Assembly: GCA_017856235.1 (NCBI GenBank)
Contig: JAFMFH010000010.1
Span: 1-38,718, forward strand
Direction of reading: 5' to 3'
Length of the DNA stretch: 38,718 bases
DNA from: Flavobacteriaceae bacterium
Lineage (GTDB): Bacteria > Bacteroidota > Bacteroidia > Flavobacteriales > Flavobacteriaceae
Part shown: one piece after another, positions 26,273 to 34,657 of the stretch
Numbering within the stretch: the stretch's first letter is position 1
Layout: each line of letters opens with the position of its first letter
The notes under the pieces: model-generated
Told to the model about the DNA's origin: nothing
Databases searched by the model: none
The model's input: only the letters and a program-made list of their open reading frames with translations
Program-made: the position numbers and the translations under genes

Positions 26273-26966
26273 CAATTGATTTAGGGGATTTGAACATTTG
26301 TAAATGTAAAGAATAATAGTCAATTATATAATTGAGTAATCTTATTCTAGAATCTTTATCTATACTCATATAATTTAAATCCTCAAATTTCATGCCTAAT
26401 AACTGCTTGAATAATTTATAATCATCAAAGTCAATGAATTTAGATAAAGGTTTTATGGTAGAGCTGGATCCGGATTCAATATTAAAGAACTTATCATCTT
26501 CGCTAGTAATATTTGGATAAAACCCTATGTGTTTAGTAAGTTCAATTAAAAATTTAATGTGAAAATTACTACAAATCTCTTGAGCATCGAACCAGTTTAA
26601 TGATTTGTCTAAAAAATTGAATAAATTTTGATTTTTATCACCTTCTTCTTTAAACACACTATTTAAAACCTCAGATAAAAAGACTATAACAGTACTTTTT
26701 TCTATGCTTGAATGTAAGCTTTTATAAAAATTTATAGGCTTTACTTCCTTAATGTAGCTTAATCTATCATCTTTACTTAAAGTATAGTTTATGCTTATGA
26801 AATTAAGTGGAAAAAAATATGCTTTGCTAAACTTAGGTTTTTTTGTTCCATAGACACCTTTTACCATAAAACTTTTTAAACCAATATCTTCAAGATAACA
26901 TGATAAAATCATGCTAGTCTCTCCATTTTTGATAGATTTTACAACAAAACCTCTTGAATTGGGCAT
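26247..26966 (-). CDS. recO: DNA repair protein RecO
   Basis: RecO works with RecF and RecR to load RecA on gapped DNA. The 239-residue protein opens with the RecO OB-fold pattern (VVKSIKNGETSMILSCYLEDIGLKSFMVKGVYGTKKPKFS) and continues with the helical C-terminal part. The cysteine zinc finger of some RecO proteins is not evident. It begins one base after the gdhA stop and its end overlaps the receptor gene, so these genes are probably on one transcript. Length is normal for the family. Confidence 0.9.
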   Translation of the reverse strand: MPNSRGFVVKSIKNGETSMILSCYLEDIGLKSFMVKGVYGTKKPKFSKAYFFPLNFISINYTLSKDDRLSYIKEVKPINFYKSLHSSIEKSTVIVFLSEVLNSVFKEEGDKNQNLFNFLDKSLNWFDAQEICSNFHIKFLIELTKHIGFYPNITSEDDKFFNIESGSSSTIKPLSKFIDFDDYKLFKQLLGMKFEDLNYMSIDKDSRIRLLNYIIDYYSLHLQMFKSPKSIDVFCEIFK

Positions 26967-26967
26967 T

Positions 26968-28308
26968 CTAAACTACTCCTTGTGCGAGCATTGCATCAGC
27001 TACTTTAACAAAGCCTGCAATATTAGCCCCTTTTACATAATTTATCTCATCTTTTGAAGAACCATACTTAACACATGAAGTGTGTATATCAGACATTATT
27101 TCTTTTAATTTACCATCTACAACGTCTCGAGTCCATGTATACCTTAAGGAATTTTGAGCCATTTCTAACCCGGATACTGCAACTCCTCCAGCATTTGAAG
27201 CTTTACCAGGTGCATATAATACATTATTCTTAATGAATTGTTCAACAGCATCTGGAGTACATGGCATATTAGCCCCTTCGCCGACAGTATTACATCCGTT
27301 TTTTATAAGAGAAATTGCATCTTCTTTATCTAACTCATTTTGAGTAGCACATGGTATTGCTACATCACATTTAATATTCCATGGGGATTTATTTGGATGA
27401 AATTCTGCTTTAGGATATTTCCGTGTATACTCTGAGATTCTAACTCTTTTTTCATTTTTAAGTTCCATAATATAATGGAGCTTTTCAGAATCTATACCAT
27501 CTTTATCATATATAAATCCAGATGAATCAGAAAGAGTTAAGACCTTAGCTTCCATATCAATACATTTTTCTGTAGCATATTGCGCTACATTTCCAGATCC
27601 AGATATGATAACTTTTTTACCTTTCATGCTCCTCCCTTTATTTTTTAACATTTCGTTAATGAAATAAACTACGCCATATCCTGTTGCTTCAGGCCTTATC
27701 AAGGAGCCACCCCATGACATTCCCTTTCCTGTTAGAACACCTGAAAATTCATTTTTTAATCTTTTATATTGGCCAAAAAGGTAACCGATTTCTCTTCCTC
27801 CAACTCCTATATCTCCAGCAGGTATATCTTTGTTAGGCCCTATGTGTCTGAATAGTTCGGTCATAAAACTCTGACAGAACCTCATAACCTCAGTATCAGA
27901 TTTACCTTTTGGATCAAAATCTGAGCCACCTTTTCCACCTCCCATTGGAAGTGTAGTTAGGGCGTTTTTGAATACTTGTTCAAAAGCTAAAAATTTTAGT
28001 ATGCTTAAATTAACAGATGGATGAAATCTTAAACCTCCTTTGTATGGACCTATAGCTGAGTTCATCTCAATTCTATATCCTCTGTTAACTTGAATTTCTT
28101 CTTTGTCATCTATCCATGCAACTCTAAAAGATACTACTCTTTCAGGTTCAACCATTCTAAGTAGAATGTTTTGACCATAATAAATATCTTGGGTAACAAT
28201 GTAGGGGATAACAGTCTCTGCAACTTCAGTGACAGCCTGCATAAATTCAGGCTCATTTTGGTTTTTTTCACTTACTTGTGATAAAAATTGTTTTATTATT
28301 TTGTTCAT
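26968..28308 (-). CDS. gdhA: NADP-type glutamate dehydrogenase
   Basis: Reductively aminates 2-oxoglutarate to glutamate; the 446-residue length and motifs fit the hexameric, usually NADP-linked enzyme. Key stretches are GPYKGGLRFHPSVN with the substrate lysine, PMGGGKGGSDFDPKG with the catalytic lysine (about K126), PAGDIGVGGREIGYLFG, and the dinucleotide fold SGSGNVAQYA. The open frame extends upstream to 28398, but those 30 extra residues lie over the end of the YbhN-type gene and the usual start is MNKIIKQFL, so I use the ATG at 28308. This gives a 5-base gap to the gene above. The coenzyme preference is from family knowledge. Confidence 0.95.
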   Translation of the reverse strand: MNKIIKQFLSQVSEKNQNEPEFMQAVTEVAETVIPYIVTQDIYYGQNILLRMVEPERVVSFRVAWIDDKEEIQVNRGYRIEMNSAIGPYKGGLRFHPSVNLSILKFLAFEQVFKNALTTLPMGGGKGGSDFDPKGKSDTEVMRFCQSFMTELFRHIGPNKDIPAGDIGVGGREIGYLFGQYKRLKNEFSGVLTGKGMSWGGSLIRPEATGYGVVYFINEMLKNKGRSMKGKKVIISGSGNVAQYATEKCIDMEAKVLTLSDSSGFIYDKDGIDSEKLHYIMELKNEKRVRISEYTRKYPKAEFHPNKSPWNIKCDVAIPCATQNELDKEDAISLIKNGCNTVGEGANMPCTPDAVEQFIKNNVLYAPGKASNAGGVAVSGLEMAQNSLRYTWTRDVVDGKLKEIMSDIHTSCVKYGSSKDEINYVKGANIAGFVKVADAMLAQGVV

Positions 28309-28313
28309 TTCAA

Positions 28314-29258
28314 TCACTTGGTTAACAAAGGTAGTACAAAAAAAGATAGAGCTCCAAAAATTAAAGTTATAATTGCTTGGCATGACCAAGCTAACCAACC
28401 ATAAGTTAACCCAAGCTCTGTATTAATTCCAAAATTAACTAAGAATAAGGATATCGCAAGGGGGTAAACACCTAGCCCATGATTTGAAAGAGAAATACTA
28501 AATACACCAACAACAAATGCTGGAAAAATCAAACTAGAGTCTATGGCATTTAGCTCTGGAACTGAAAACTTGATCACCGAAAAAGCAAGTATATAACATG
28601 TCCAGATTAAGAATGAGGAAATAACAAATAAAATCATTTTTGATTTAAGCTTAGTTACTGATAATAACCCTTCTAAAATGGTATTAAAAAATCTTCTTAT
28701 TTTATTTATTTTTTTTATTAAAATAATTAAGACAATTATAAAAAGTAAGATTACTAGACCAATAAATCCAATATTTTCATTTATATATAATAAAACCTCA
28801 TCATCAAACAGTGATTCAATTATTAAATCATATTGAAGAATCGAAACAGATATTAATATTAATAAGGATATACAAACATCAACAACTCTCTCCGCAGCTA
28901 TAGTTCCAAGTGTTTTGCCTAAAGGAATATTATTGTAACTACTAAGGACAGAGGCTCTAACAAATTCACCTGATCTCGCAATAGCCATATTTGATGTATA
29001 ACACATAAATACGCTTGCAATACTAATTAATTTATTTGACCTATAACCTAATGAACGAGATAGTAGCTGCCACCTTAGCCCTCTTATCACATCTGCAGAT
29101 GCTCCTAATAGCATTGCCGCCAAGACAAACTCAATTTTAGCAGAACCTATATAGTTATATATTAAAGATCTTTCATCAGGGTTAGTGAATTCAAAAGTTA
29201 AATAAATAAAGAATAAACCAACTATTATAGGAATTAATATTTTAAGTCTTTTTTTCAA
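28314..29258 (-). CDS. YbhN/UPF0104 membrane protein (flippase-like domain)
   Basis: The 314-residue protein has seven or eight hydrophobic segments and fits the family named for the membrane part of lysylphosphatidylglycerol synthase (YbhN/UPF0104). Recognisable elements are GLRWQLLSRSLGY, AIARSGEFVRASVLSSYN, and SNHGLGVYPLAISLF near the end. Members are thought to move or build lipids, but the role of this stand-alone form is not known, and no aminoacyl-transfer domain is attached. It starts at TTG (29258) one base after the panC stop. In many flavobacteria panD would be expected between these two genes; it is not here. Confidence 0.88.
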   Translation of the reverse strand: MKKRLKILIPIIVGLFFIYLTFEFTNPDERSLIYNYIGSAKIEFVLAAMLLGASADVIRGLRWQLLSRSLGYRSNKLISIASVFMCYTSNMAIARSGEFVRASVLSSYNNIPLGKTLGTIAAERVVDVCISLLILISVSILQYDLIIESLFDDEVLLYINENIGFIGLVILLFIIVLIILIKKINKIRRFFNTILEGLLSVTKLKSKMILFVISSFLIWTCYILAFSVIKFSVPELNAIDSSLIFPAFVVGVFSISLSNHGLGVYPLAISLFLVNFGINTELGLTYGWLAWSCQAIITLIFGALSFFVLPLLTK

Positions 29259-29259
29259 G

Positions 29260-30081
29260 TTATTTAAGTGTCATATTGTCAATTATTCTTGTTTTGCCAA
29301 CCCAGCATGCAACAAAAATTCTATCACCTTCGTCTTTTAAAAAGCTACTATATTTTGACAAATTATCAATCTCAAAATACTCAAGTTGACAGTTTTTCAA
29401 ATTCTTTAAATCGTCTATTATATTATCAGGAATTTTGTAAATTTTGGTTTTTTTATAAATCTCCTTTACTTTTAGCATAAACTTATTTATTTGTCCGGCA
29501 ATTAATCTTTCTTCTTCAGTCATATTTTTATTTCTTGAGCTCATTGCTAACCCATCAGGTTCTCTTATTGTTTCGCATGATATTATATTAACATTTATGC
29601 TAAGTTTTTTGATCATTATTTTTATAATACTAAGTTGTTGGAAATCTTTTTCCCCAAAATAAGCATTATCAGGACTGAATATATTAAACAGTTTTTCAAC
29701 TATAGTAGCTACTCCATCAAAGTGTCCAGGCCTGAATTTACCCTCTAGAATTTTATCTAAATTATCTAAATCATATTTTTTAGAAATAACCTCTTGATAG
29801 AGATCTTTATCTGAGGGCGTGTAGATAAATATATCTTTATAATGTTTAAGCTTATCTAGGTCACGATCTAAATTTCTTGGATATTTCTTTAGGTCATTAA
29901 TATCATTAAATTGGGTTGGGTTTACATAAATTGAGACAATTATTTGATCATTTTCAATTAAAGCTCTATCGACAAGGGAAAGATGACCTTTATGAAGAGA
30001 TCCCATTGTAGGGATTAGTCCAACTAATTTACTTGAATCTAATGATTTTAAAAGCTCTTTATGGGATGAGAAAACCCTCAA
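29260..30081 (-). CDS. panC: Pantothenate synthetase
   Basis: PanC joins pantoate and beta-alanine using ATP in the route to coenzyme A. The 273-residue protein shows LVGLIPTMGSLHKGHLSLVD with the HIGH-type ATP site, SIYVNPTQFN, KYPRNLDRD, GHFDGVATIVEKLFNIF, AYFGEKDFQQL and REPDGLAMSSRNK with the KMSKS-type loop. The start must be TTG (30081), since the codon before it is TAA in frame. It heads the long minus-strand run towards lspA and is divergent from the glycosyltransferase gene. A near-consensus TAAATTTA box lies at 30093-30100, about 12 bases upstream of the start. Confidence 0.96.
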   Translation of the reverse strand: MRVFSSHKELLKSLDSSKLVGLIPTMGSLHKGHLSLVDRALIENDQIIVSIYVNPTQFNDINDLKKYPRNLDRDLDKLKHYKDIFIYTPSDKDLYQEVISKKYDLDNLDKILEGKFRPGHFDGVATIVEKLFNIFSPDNAYFGEKDFQQLSIIKIMIKKLSINVNIISCETIREPDGLAMSSRNKNMTEEERLIAGQINKFMLKVKEIYKKTKIYKIPDNIIDDLKNLKNCQLEYFEIDNLSKYSSFLKDEGDRIFVACWVGKTRIIDNMTLK

Positions 30082-30138
30082 TTATGAGAAATTAAATTTA
30101 AAGATAGGCTTTTTATATAGTTACTCTTATAATTTTCG

Positions 30139-30146
30139 TAATTTTG
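30139..30146 (+). promoter_or_regulatory. Putative -7 promoter box for the glycosyltransferase-DUF4270 pair
   Basis: TAATTTTG matches TAnnTTTG perfectly and is followed by GCAA. It is 26 bases before the TTG start at 30173, in the 91-base gap divergent from panC. The -33 region is a T-rich run without a clear TTG. Confidence 0.5.
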
Positions 30147-30172
30147 CAATTCTATATCCAATTATTTAGATT

Positions 30173-30982
30173 TTGAAGTTACTGAAAGACAAAAAAATAC
30201 TAGTCATTTCATCAGAGGTTGTTCCTTACCTTCCACAAACAGAAAAAGCAGTTAATTCATTTACTGTGTCTAGGAAAATTAATAATAATGGAGGTATGAC
30301 GAGAATTTTTATGCCTAAATATGGAATTATTAACGATAGAAGGCACCAATTACATGAAGTTATAAGATTATCTGGCATGAATATGATTATTAATGATATA
30401 TATATGCCTCTAATAATTAAAGTAGCATCAATACCTAAAGAAAGAATGCAAGTTTACTTTATTGACAATGAGGATTACTTCAAAAGAAAAGATCTTTTAC
30501 TTGACAAAAACAAAAAATTATTAGAAAATAATGATGAGAGAATGATCTTTTTTACAAAAGGAGTAATTGAAACAGTAAAAAAGCTAAACTGGACTCCAGA
30601 CATTATTCACCTTCATGGATGGTTTGCTTCATTGTTCCCTATATATCTTAAAAAATTATATAATGATGATCCTGTTTTTGAAAAAAGTAAGATAGTTTCA
30701 TCATTATACTCAAAAGCTTTTGATGGAAGTTTATCTAAAAATTTAGCAAATAAAATTCAATTTGATGGAATAAATGATAATCTAGATTTAATCTCAACAC
30801 CAAATTTTAATTCATTGTCTGATTTAATGATTAAATTCTCAGATTCAGTAATTTTTTCATCTGATAATATTGAAAATGATTTAAAATCTTTTGTTAAAAA
30901 ATATTCAAAGGATTCACTTTCTTTTACAGATTCATCATCAGAAGAAAAATTAATGGATTTTTTATTAAAAAATATTGATTAA
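30173..30982 (+). CDS. Short glycogen/starch synthase-like glycosyltransferase (GT5 N-domain only)
   Basis: The 269-residue protein corresponds to the N-terminal half of a GT5 glycogen synthase: KILVISSEVVPYLPQTEKA, MTRIFMPKYGIIN, and DIIHLHGWFASLFPIYLKKL. In full GlgA (about 480 residues) a second Rossmann domain supplies much of the nucleotide-sugar site; here that half is absent and the protein ends after FLLKNID. Such short forms are common in flavobacteria near panC and DUF4270 genes, so I take it as a natural form, not a broken gene. Whether it transfers glucose is unknown. It starts at TTG (30173), with an in-frame TAG just upstream, and ends in a TAATG overlap with the lipoprotein gene. 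Confidence 0.85.
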   Translation: MKLLKDKKILVISSEVVPYLPQTEKAVNSFTVSRKINNNGGMTRIFMPKYGIINDRRHQLHEVIRLSGMNMIINDIYMPLIIKVASIPKERMQVYFIDNEDYFKRKDLLLDKNKKLLENNDERMIFFTKGVIETVKKLNWTPDIIHLHGWFASLFPIYLKKLYNDDPVFEKSKIVSSLYSKAFDGSLSKNLANKIQFDGINDNLDLISTPNFNSLSDLMIKFSDSVIFSSDNIENDLKSFVKKYSKDSLSFTDSSSEEKLMDFLLKNID

Positions 30983-32811
30983 TGTTTACAAAGAGAGTTA
31001 AGAAAATTCTTTTGAGCCTGCTGATTATATCTACTTCCTCTTGTAATAAGGACTATTATACTGTAGGTATAGAAATTTATGACAATCAGTTTGAAGACTT
31101 AAAGTCAAAATCATTTCCAGTATTTTCATACCAAGAGTATTTTGAAAAAGTTCAAACTAATTTAACTTCAAATGTCCATTTGGGGGTATATAATGATGAT
31201 TTTTTTGGACAAATAAATTCGAGTTTTATATCACAGCTTGATGTCTCCTCACTGCAATCATTTGGTGCCTTTTCTCAAGATCAAGAGAATGAAGGAAGCA
31301 CGGAAGATATAAGAGTAATTAATGAAGAAGAGCAAGTAACAGCCGTGTATTTAGATTTACCATTTTTTAATAATACTATCGACTCTGATAATGATGGGGT
31401 TATTGATCTTTATGATGCTGATCCTAACGACAGCTCAAGTGACTCTGATAATGATGGTCTATCGGATATTGTTGAGCTCCAATCTGGTACAAATCCCCTG
31501 AGTCAAGACACTGATAATGATGGTATTTTAGATCCTCAGGATACAGAAATAACTGGTTATAATCTTAATAGTCAAGTTTATGAAATTGATTCATTATTTG
31601 GAAATAGAAATGCAGAATTTAGACTCAAAGTTTATGAATTAACTTATTATTTAAATTCTTTAGATCCTTCTAACAATTTTGAATCTATCAAAGAGTATTT
31701 TTCTAATGATGATTTTTACGAAGAAGGTTTCTATGGTCGTGAATTTCATAACGATATTATAAGTCTTAATTTTGATGAAATTCCTGTTCTGTATTTTGAG
31801 GATGACCCTTTAACTGATGATGTAAATGAGCTAAATGAAGTTAACTATTTCGAGACTCCAAGAATAAGAGTTCCTCTTGAAAAGGAATTTTTTCAACGTG
31901 AAATATTAGATAAAGAAGGCACAGATGACCTCACTAATCAATTAAATTTTAATAATTATTTTAAAGGATTAATTATAAGGGCAGATAGTTTTTCAGATGA
32001 TTTATACATGTTATTAGACATTTTAAATGCAAGAATAGTAATTGAATATAGCTATAACTATTATAATGGTAATGGAACAGATGATGTTTTAGATGATGTT
32101 ATTGAGAGGAAGAAAAAGTCTACTGTAATACCTCTTGGAGGTGTTACTATAAATCTTTATAACCAAAACGGATATAATCAGGAAATTGTTAATGAAATAA
32201 ATTCCTCCGCTGAAAGTATACCTTCTAAAATGATTTATTTGAATGGAACTAAGTTTTTTTCAAAATTGAAACTATTCTCAGAAGATAATTCTATCTCACC
32301 TGATTTAAATACTCTTAAATCAAAGAATATTTTAGTTAATGAGGCTAACCTAATGTTGTATATTGATGAAAATATACATAGATCTAAATATGAATATTTA
32401 CCAAAAAGACTCTATTTATATTCATATGATGATGGAGAGCCAATAGAAGACTATCAAAAAGACTTCACAATTGATTACAATCAAGCTTCTGTAAATTCAA
32501 ATAAATATTATTACGGCGGATTACTTCAATATGATTCAAATAATAAGCCAATTGGATACAAATTTAATGTAACTAATCATGTTTCTAATATCATTATACA
32601 CGACTCTATTAACATAGATTTAGGATTAACACTTACATCTGATATTGAGAATAATTTTCTACGAAGCGGCTATCTTACTAGTTCTAAAAGACTAAGGATT
32701 CCTGATGCATCAGTATCCCTGCCTTTCCCAGTTGCTTTATTTGGATCAAATCCAAAACAACAAGATCTTTCTAAGAAGCTTAAATTAGAGATCTTATACA
32801 CTGAATATTAG
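30982..32811 (+). CDS. DUF4270 surface lipoprotein with calcium-binding-type repeats
   Basis: The 609-residue protein has a lipoprotein signal with C21 in STSSC, and then the DUF4270 pattern (FPVFSYQEYFEKVQTN, HLGVYNDDFFGQINSSF). Residues 134-190 hold three Asp-rich repeats of the form DSDNDGxxD, like thrombospondin type 3 or EF-like calcium loops. They interrupt the domain between AVYLDLPFFN and VYEIDSLFGN. The rest continues as DUF4270 to the C-terminus. The function of DUF4270 is unknown; an outer-membrane or surface location is inferred from the lipid anchor. It is coupled to the preceding glycosyltransferase gene by a TAATG junction. Confidence 0.85.
   Translation: MFTKRVKKILLSLLIISTSSCNKDYYTVGIEIYDNQFEDLKSKSFPVFSYQEYFEKVQTNLTSNVHLGVYNDDFFGQINSSFISQLDVSSLQSFGAFSQDQENEGSTEDIRVINEEEQVTAVYLDLPFFNNTIDSDNDGVIDLYDADPNDSSSDSDNDGLSDIVELQSGTNPLSQDTDNDGILDPQDTEITGYNLNSQVYEIDSLFGNRNAEFRLKVYELTYYLNSLDPSNNFESIKEYFSNDDFYEEGFYGREFHNDIISLNFDEIPVLYFEDDPLTDDVNELNEVNYFETPRIRVPLEKEFFQREILDKEGTDDLTNQLNFNNYFKGLIIRADSFSDDLYMLLDILNARIVIEYSYNYYNGNGTDDVLDDVIERKKKSTVIPLGGVTINLYNQNGYNQEIVNEINSSAESIPSKMIYLNGTKFFSKLKLFSEDNSISPDLNTLKSKNILVNEANLMLYIDENIHRSKYEYLPKRLYLYSYDDGEPIEDYQKDFTIDYNQASVNSNKYYYGGLLQYDSNNKPIGYKFNVTNHVSNIIIHDSINIDLGLTLTSDIENNFLRSGYLTSSKRLRIPDASVSLPFPVALFGSNPKQQDLSKKLKLEILYTEY
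31381..31551 (+). repeat. Three in-frame calcium-loop-type repeats
   Basis: Repeat units start at 31381, 31441 and 31507 and encode DSDNDG, DSDNDG and DTDNDG cores. The first two share 17 bases at a 60-base spacing. They form an inserted module inside the DUF4270 lipoprotein. Confidence 0.85.
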
Positions 32812-32912
32812 AATATATTATCGTTTATTAATATTACATAGATAATTTCTATAATGTGTTCTTAATAATCTTATATTATATAAAATAAAATTAATAAAAG
32901 ATCCTATTTATA

Positions 32913-32955
32913 AGAAAAATCTATTAATATTAAAATCTAATCAGAAAAATCTATT
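32913..32955. repeat. 13-base direct repeat in the DUF4270-etfA intergenic gap
   Basis: AGAAAAATCTATT occurs at 32913-32925 and 32943-32955; the second copy includes the etfA stop region. The whole 139-base gap (32812-32950) is A/T-rich and I see no GC-stemmed hairpin in it. The repeat may be chance. Confidence 0.35.
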
Positions 32956-33901
32956 TTCTTGCTTTTAGCTTGTTGATTAATTCAGGAATAATATCAAAAG
33001 CATCACCAACAACGCCATAATCTGCAGCCTTAAAAAATGGAGCTTCAGGATCACTATTAATTACCACTTTCACTTTTGATGAGTTTATTCCTGCAAGATG
33101 TTGAATTGCACCAGATATTCCAATGGCAATATACAGATTTGATGCAACAGGCTTTCCGGTTTGTCCTACATGCTCACTATGCGGTCTCCACCCCATATCA
33201 GAAACTGGTTTTGAGCATGCTGTTGCAGCTCCAAGAACTTCTGCTAATTCTTCAATCATATGCCAATGTTCAGGCCCTTTAAGACCCCTTCCAGCAGATA
33301 CTACAATATCTGCATCTGCTATTGTCACTTTAGCGCTTTGTTTCTCAACATTTGATACCTTAAATGTAGAACTTACTTCATTGTAATCTATATTCTCTAT
33401 AACTCCATCTCCATTATTCTCATTAATCTCGTATGAATTTGATGAGATACTTATGATTTTTAAATTGCCATTAATTTCTGTAGTAGAGAATGCTTTATTT
33501 GTGAAACAACTTCTTCTTACAATAAATGGATTTAAACTTTCTGGAAGTGCAACAACATTAGATATATATGAAGAATCAGTAATTCCTGCTAGATAGGCAC
33601 CAAGATACTTTGCATCTGCAGATGAAGAAAGTATTACTACTGAAATATTTTCTTTTTCAATAACTTGAGATAACACATGTGAGTATGTCTTGGCAGTAAA
33701 ATCCTTTAGGTTACTACTTTCAACATTAACTATTTTGTCTGCTCCATATTTATTTAATAATTCTATATCAGAACAATTAAAGCTTACACATATAAGTTTA
33801 GATCCTAATTCTTGCGATAGAGCTTTTCCATATGATGCAGTCTCAAATGATGACTTTTTTAATTTACCGTTTTCAGATTCTGAGTATACTAATACTGACA
33901 T
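32951..33901 (-). CDS. etfA: Electron transfer flavoprotein, alpha subunit
   Basis: EtfA and EtfB form a soluble FAD protein that collects electrons from acyl-CoA and other dehydrogenases and passes them to the quinone pool. The 316-residue protein has the C-terminal FAD-binding region with SAGRGLKGPEHW, VSDMGWRPHSEHVGQTGK and LYIAIGISGAIQHLAG, then INSDPEAPFFKAADYGVVGD. The N-terminal domain (about 1-180) is the usual less-conserved half. It follows etfB by 4 bases. The gene pair is complete. Confidence 0.96.
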   Translation of the reverse strand: MSVLVYSESENGKLKKSSFETASYGKALSQELGSKLICVSFNCSDIELLNKYGADKIVNVESSNLKDFTAKTYSHVLSQVIEKENISVVILSSSADAKYLGAYLAGITDSSYISNVVALPESLNPFIVRRSCFTNKAFSTTEINGNLKIISISSNSYEINENNGDGVIENIDYNEVSSTFKVSNVEKQSAKVTIADADIVVSAGRGLKGPEHWHMIEELAEVLGAATACSKPVSDMGWRPHSEHVGQTGKPVASNLYIAIGISGAIQHLAGINSSKVKVVINSDPEAPFFKAADYGVVGDAFDIIPELINKLKARK

Positions 33902-33905
33902 ATTT

Positions 33906-34652
33906 CTAAATTACTTTTGCTTCATTTTCTAGTAAATCAATCAACTTATCAAGTTCATCAGGTTTTACCAATTTAACTTCACCTTTTTCCTTAGGTTTAA
34001 AGAACTTTTTATCATTAGCCCTACTATTTATGTTTTGAGCTTTAATTACATCTAATGGTTTTTGACGAGCCATCATGATACCTCTCATATTAGGAATAAT
34101 TAGATCACTCTCCTCAACTAATCCTTTTTGAGCACCAATAACTAGAGGAAGATCACATTCACTAAATTCTGTTCCACCAGATATTTCCCTCGCACATTTT
34201 GCCTTTCCGGATTCAATTTCAAGACTCACGCAATTGGTGATAAAGTTATAATCTAAACAACCAGCTATCAGACCTGGAACTAGACCACCATTATAGTCTA
34301 TTGATTCTCTACCACATATTATAATATCGTATTTAATACTCTCACAATGAGCAACAATTTCTTTAGCAACAGAATAAGCATCTTTTGCCTCACAATCAAT
34401 TCTTATTGCTTTATCAGCTCCAATTGCAAGACATTTTCTTAAGATAGTATCTGCAGAGGAATCACCTACAGTAAGGACAGTAACTGATGCTTTATTGGAG
34501 TCTTTCATCCATACAGCTTTTGTTAAACCAAATTCATCATTTGGATTAATTATAAATTGAACTCCATTTTTATCAAATTTAGAGTCACTATCAGTAAAAT
34601 TAATTTTTGATGTAGTATCAGGAACATTACTTATACAAACTAATATATTCAT
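33906..34652 (-). CDS. etfB: Electron transfer flavoprotein, beta subunit
   Basis: Beta subunit of the electron transfer flavoprotein, which pairs with EtfA and binds AMP. The 248-residue protein begins MNILVCISNVPDTTSKINFT, typical for Bacteroidota EtfB, and has FIINPNDEFGLTKAV, ICGRESIDYNGGLVPGLIAG and the C-terminal anchor segment with RGIMMARQKPL. An alternative TTG at 34661 would overlap the stop of the HMG-CoA synthase gene; I prefer the ATG at 34652, 5 bases after that stop. It shares the operon with etfA and the HMG-CoA synthase gene. Confidence 0.95.
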   Translation of the reverse strand: MNILVCISNVPDTTSKINFTDSDSKFDKNGVQFIINPNDEFGLTKAVWMKDSNKASVTVLTVGDSSADTILRKCLAIGADKAIRIDCEAKDAYSVAKEIVAHCESIKYDIIICGRESIDYNGGLVPGLIAGCLDYNFITNCVSLEIESGKAKCAREISGGTEFSECDLPLVIGAQKGLVEESDLIIPNMRGIMMARQKPLDVIKAQNINSRANDKKFFKPKEKGEVKLVKPDELDKLIDLLENEAKVI

Positions 34653-34657
34653 ACTAA

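Noticed and set aside
28309-28398. A 30-residue N-terminal extension of glutamate dehydrogenase
   Set aside because: It overlaps the end of the upstream membrane protein gene and is unlike known enzymes; the usual start MNKIIKQFL fits at 28308.
30173-30982. Glycosyltransferase as a truncated pseudogene of glgA
   Set aside because: The frame is clean, it is coupled to the next gene, and I recall the same short form in other flavobacteria.
33076-33386. Open frames on the + strand opposite etfA
   Set aside because: They mirror the conserved FAD-binding region of etfA; no promoter or homology-like motif supports them.
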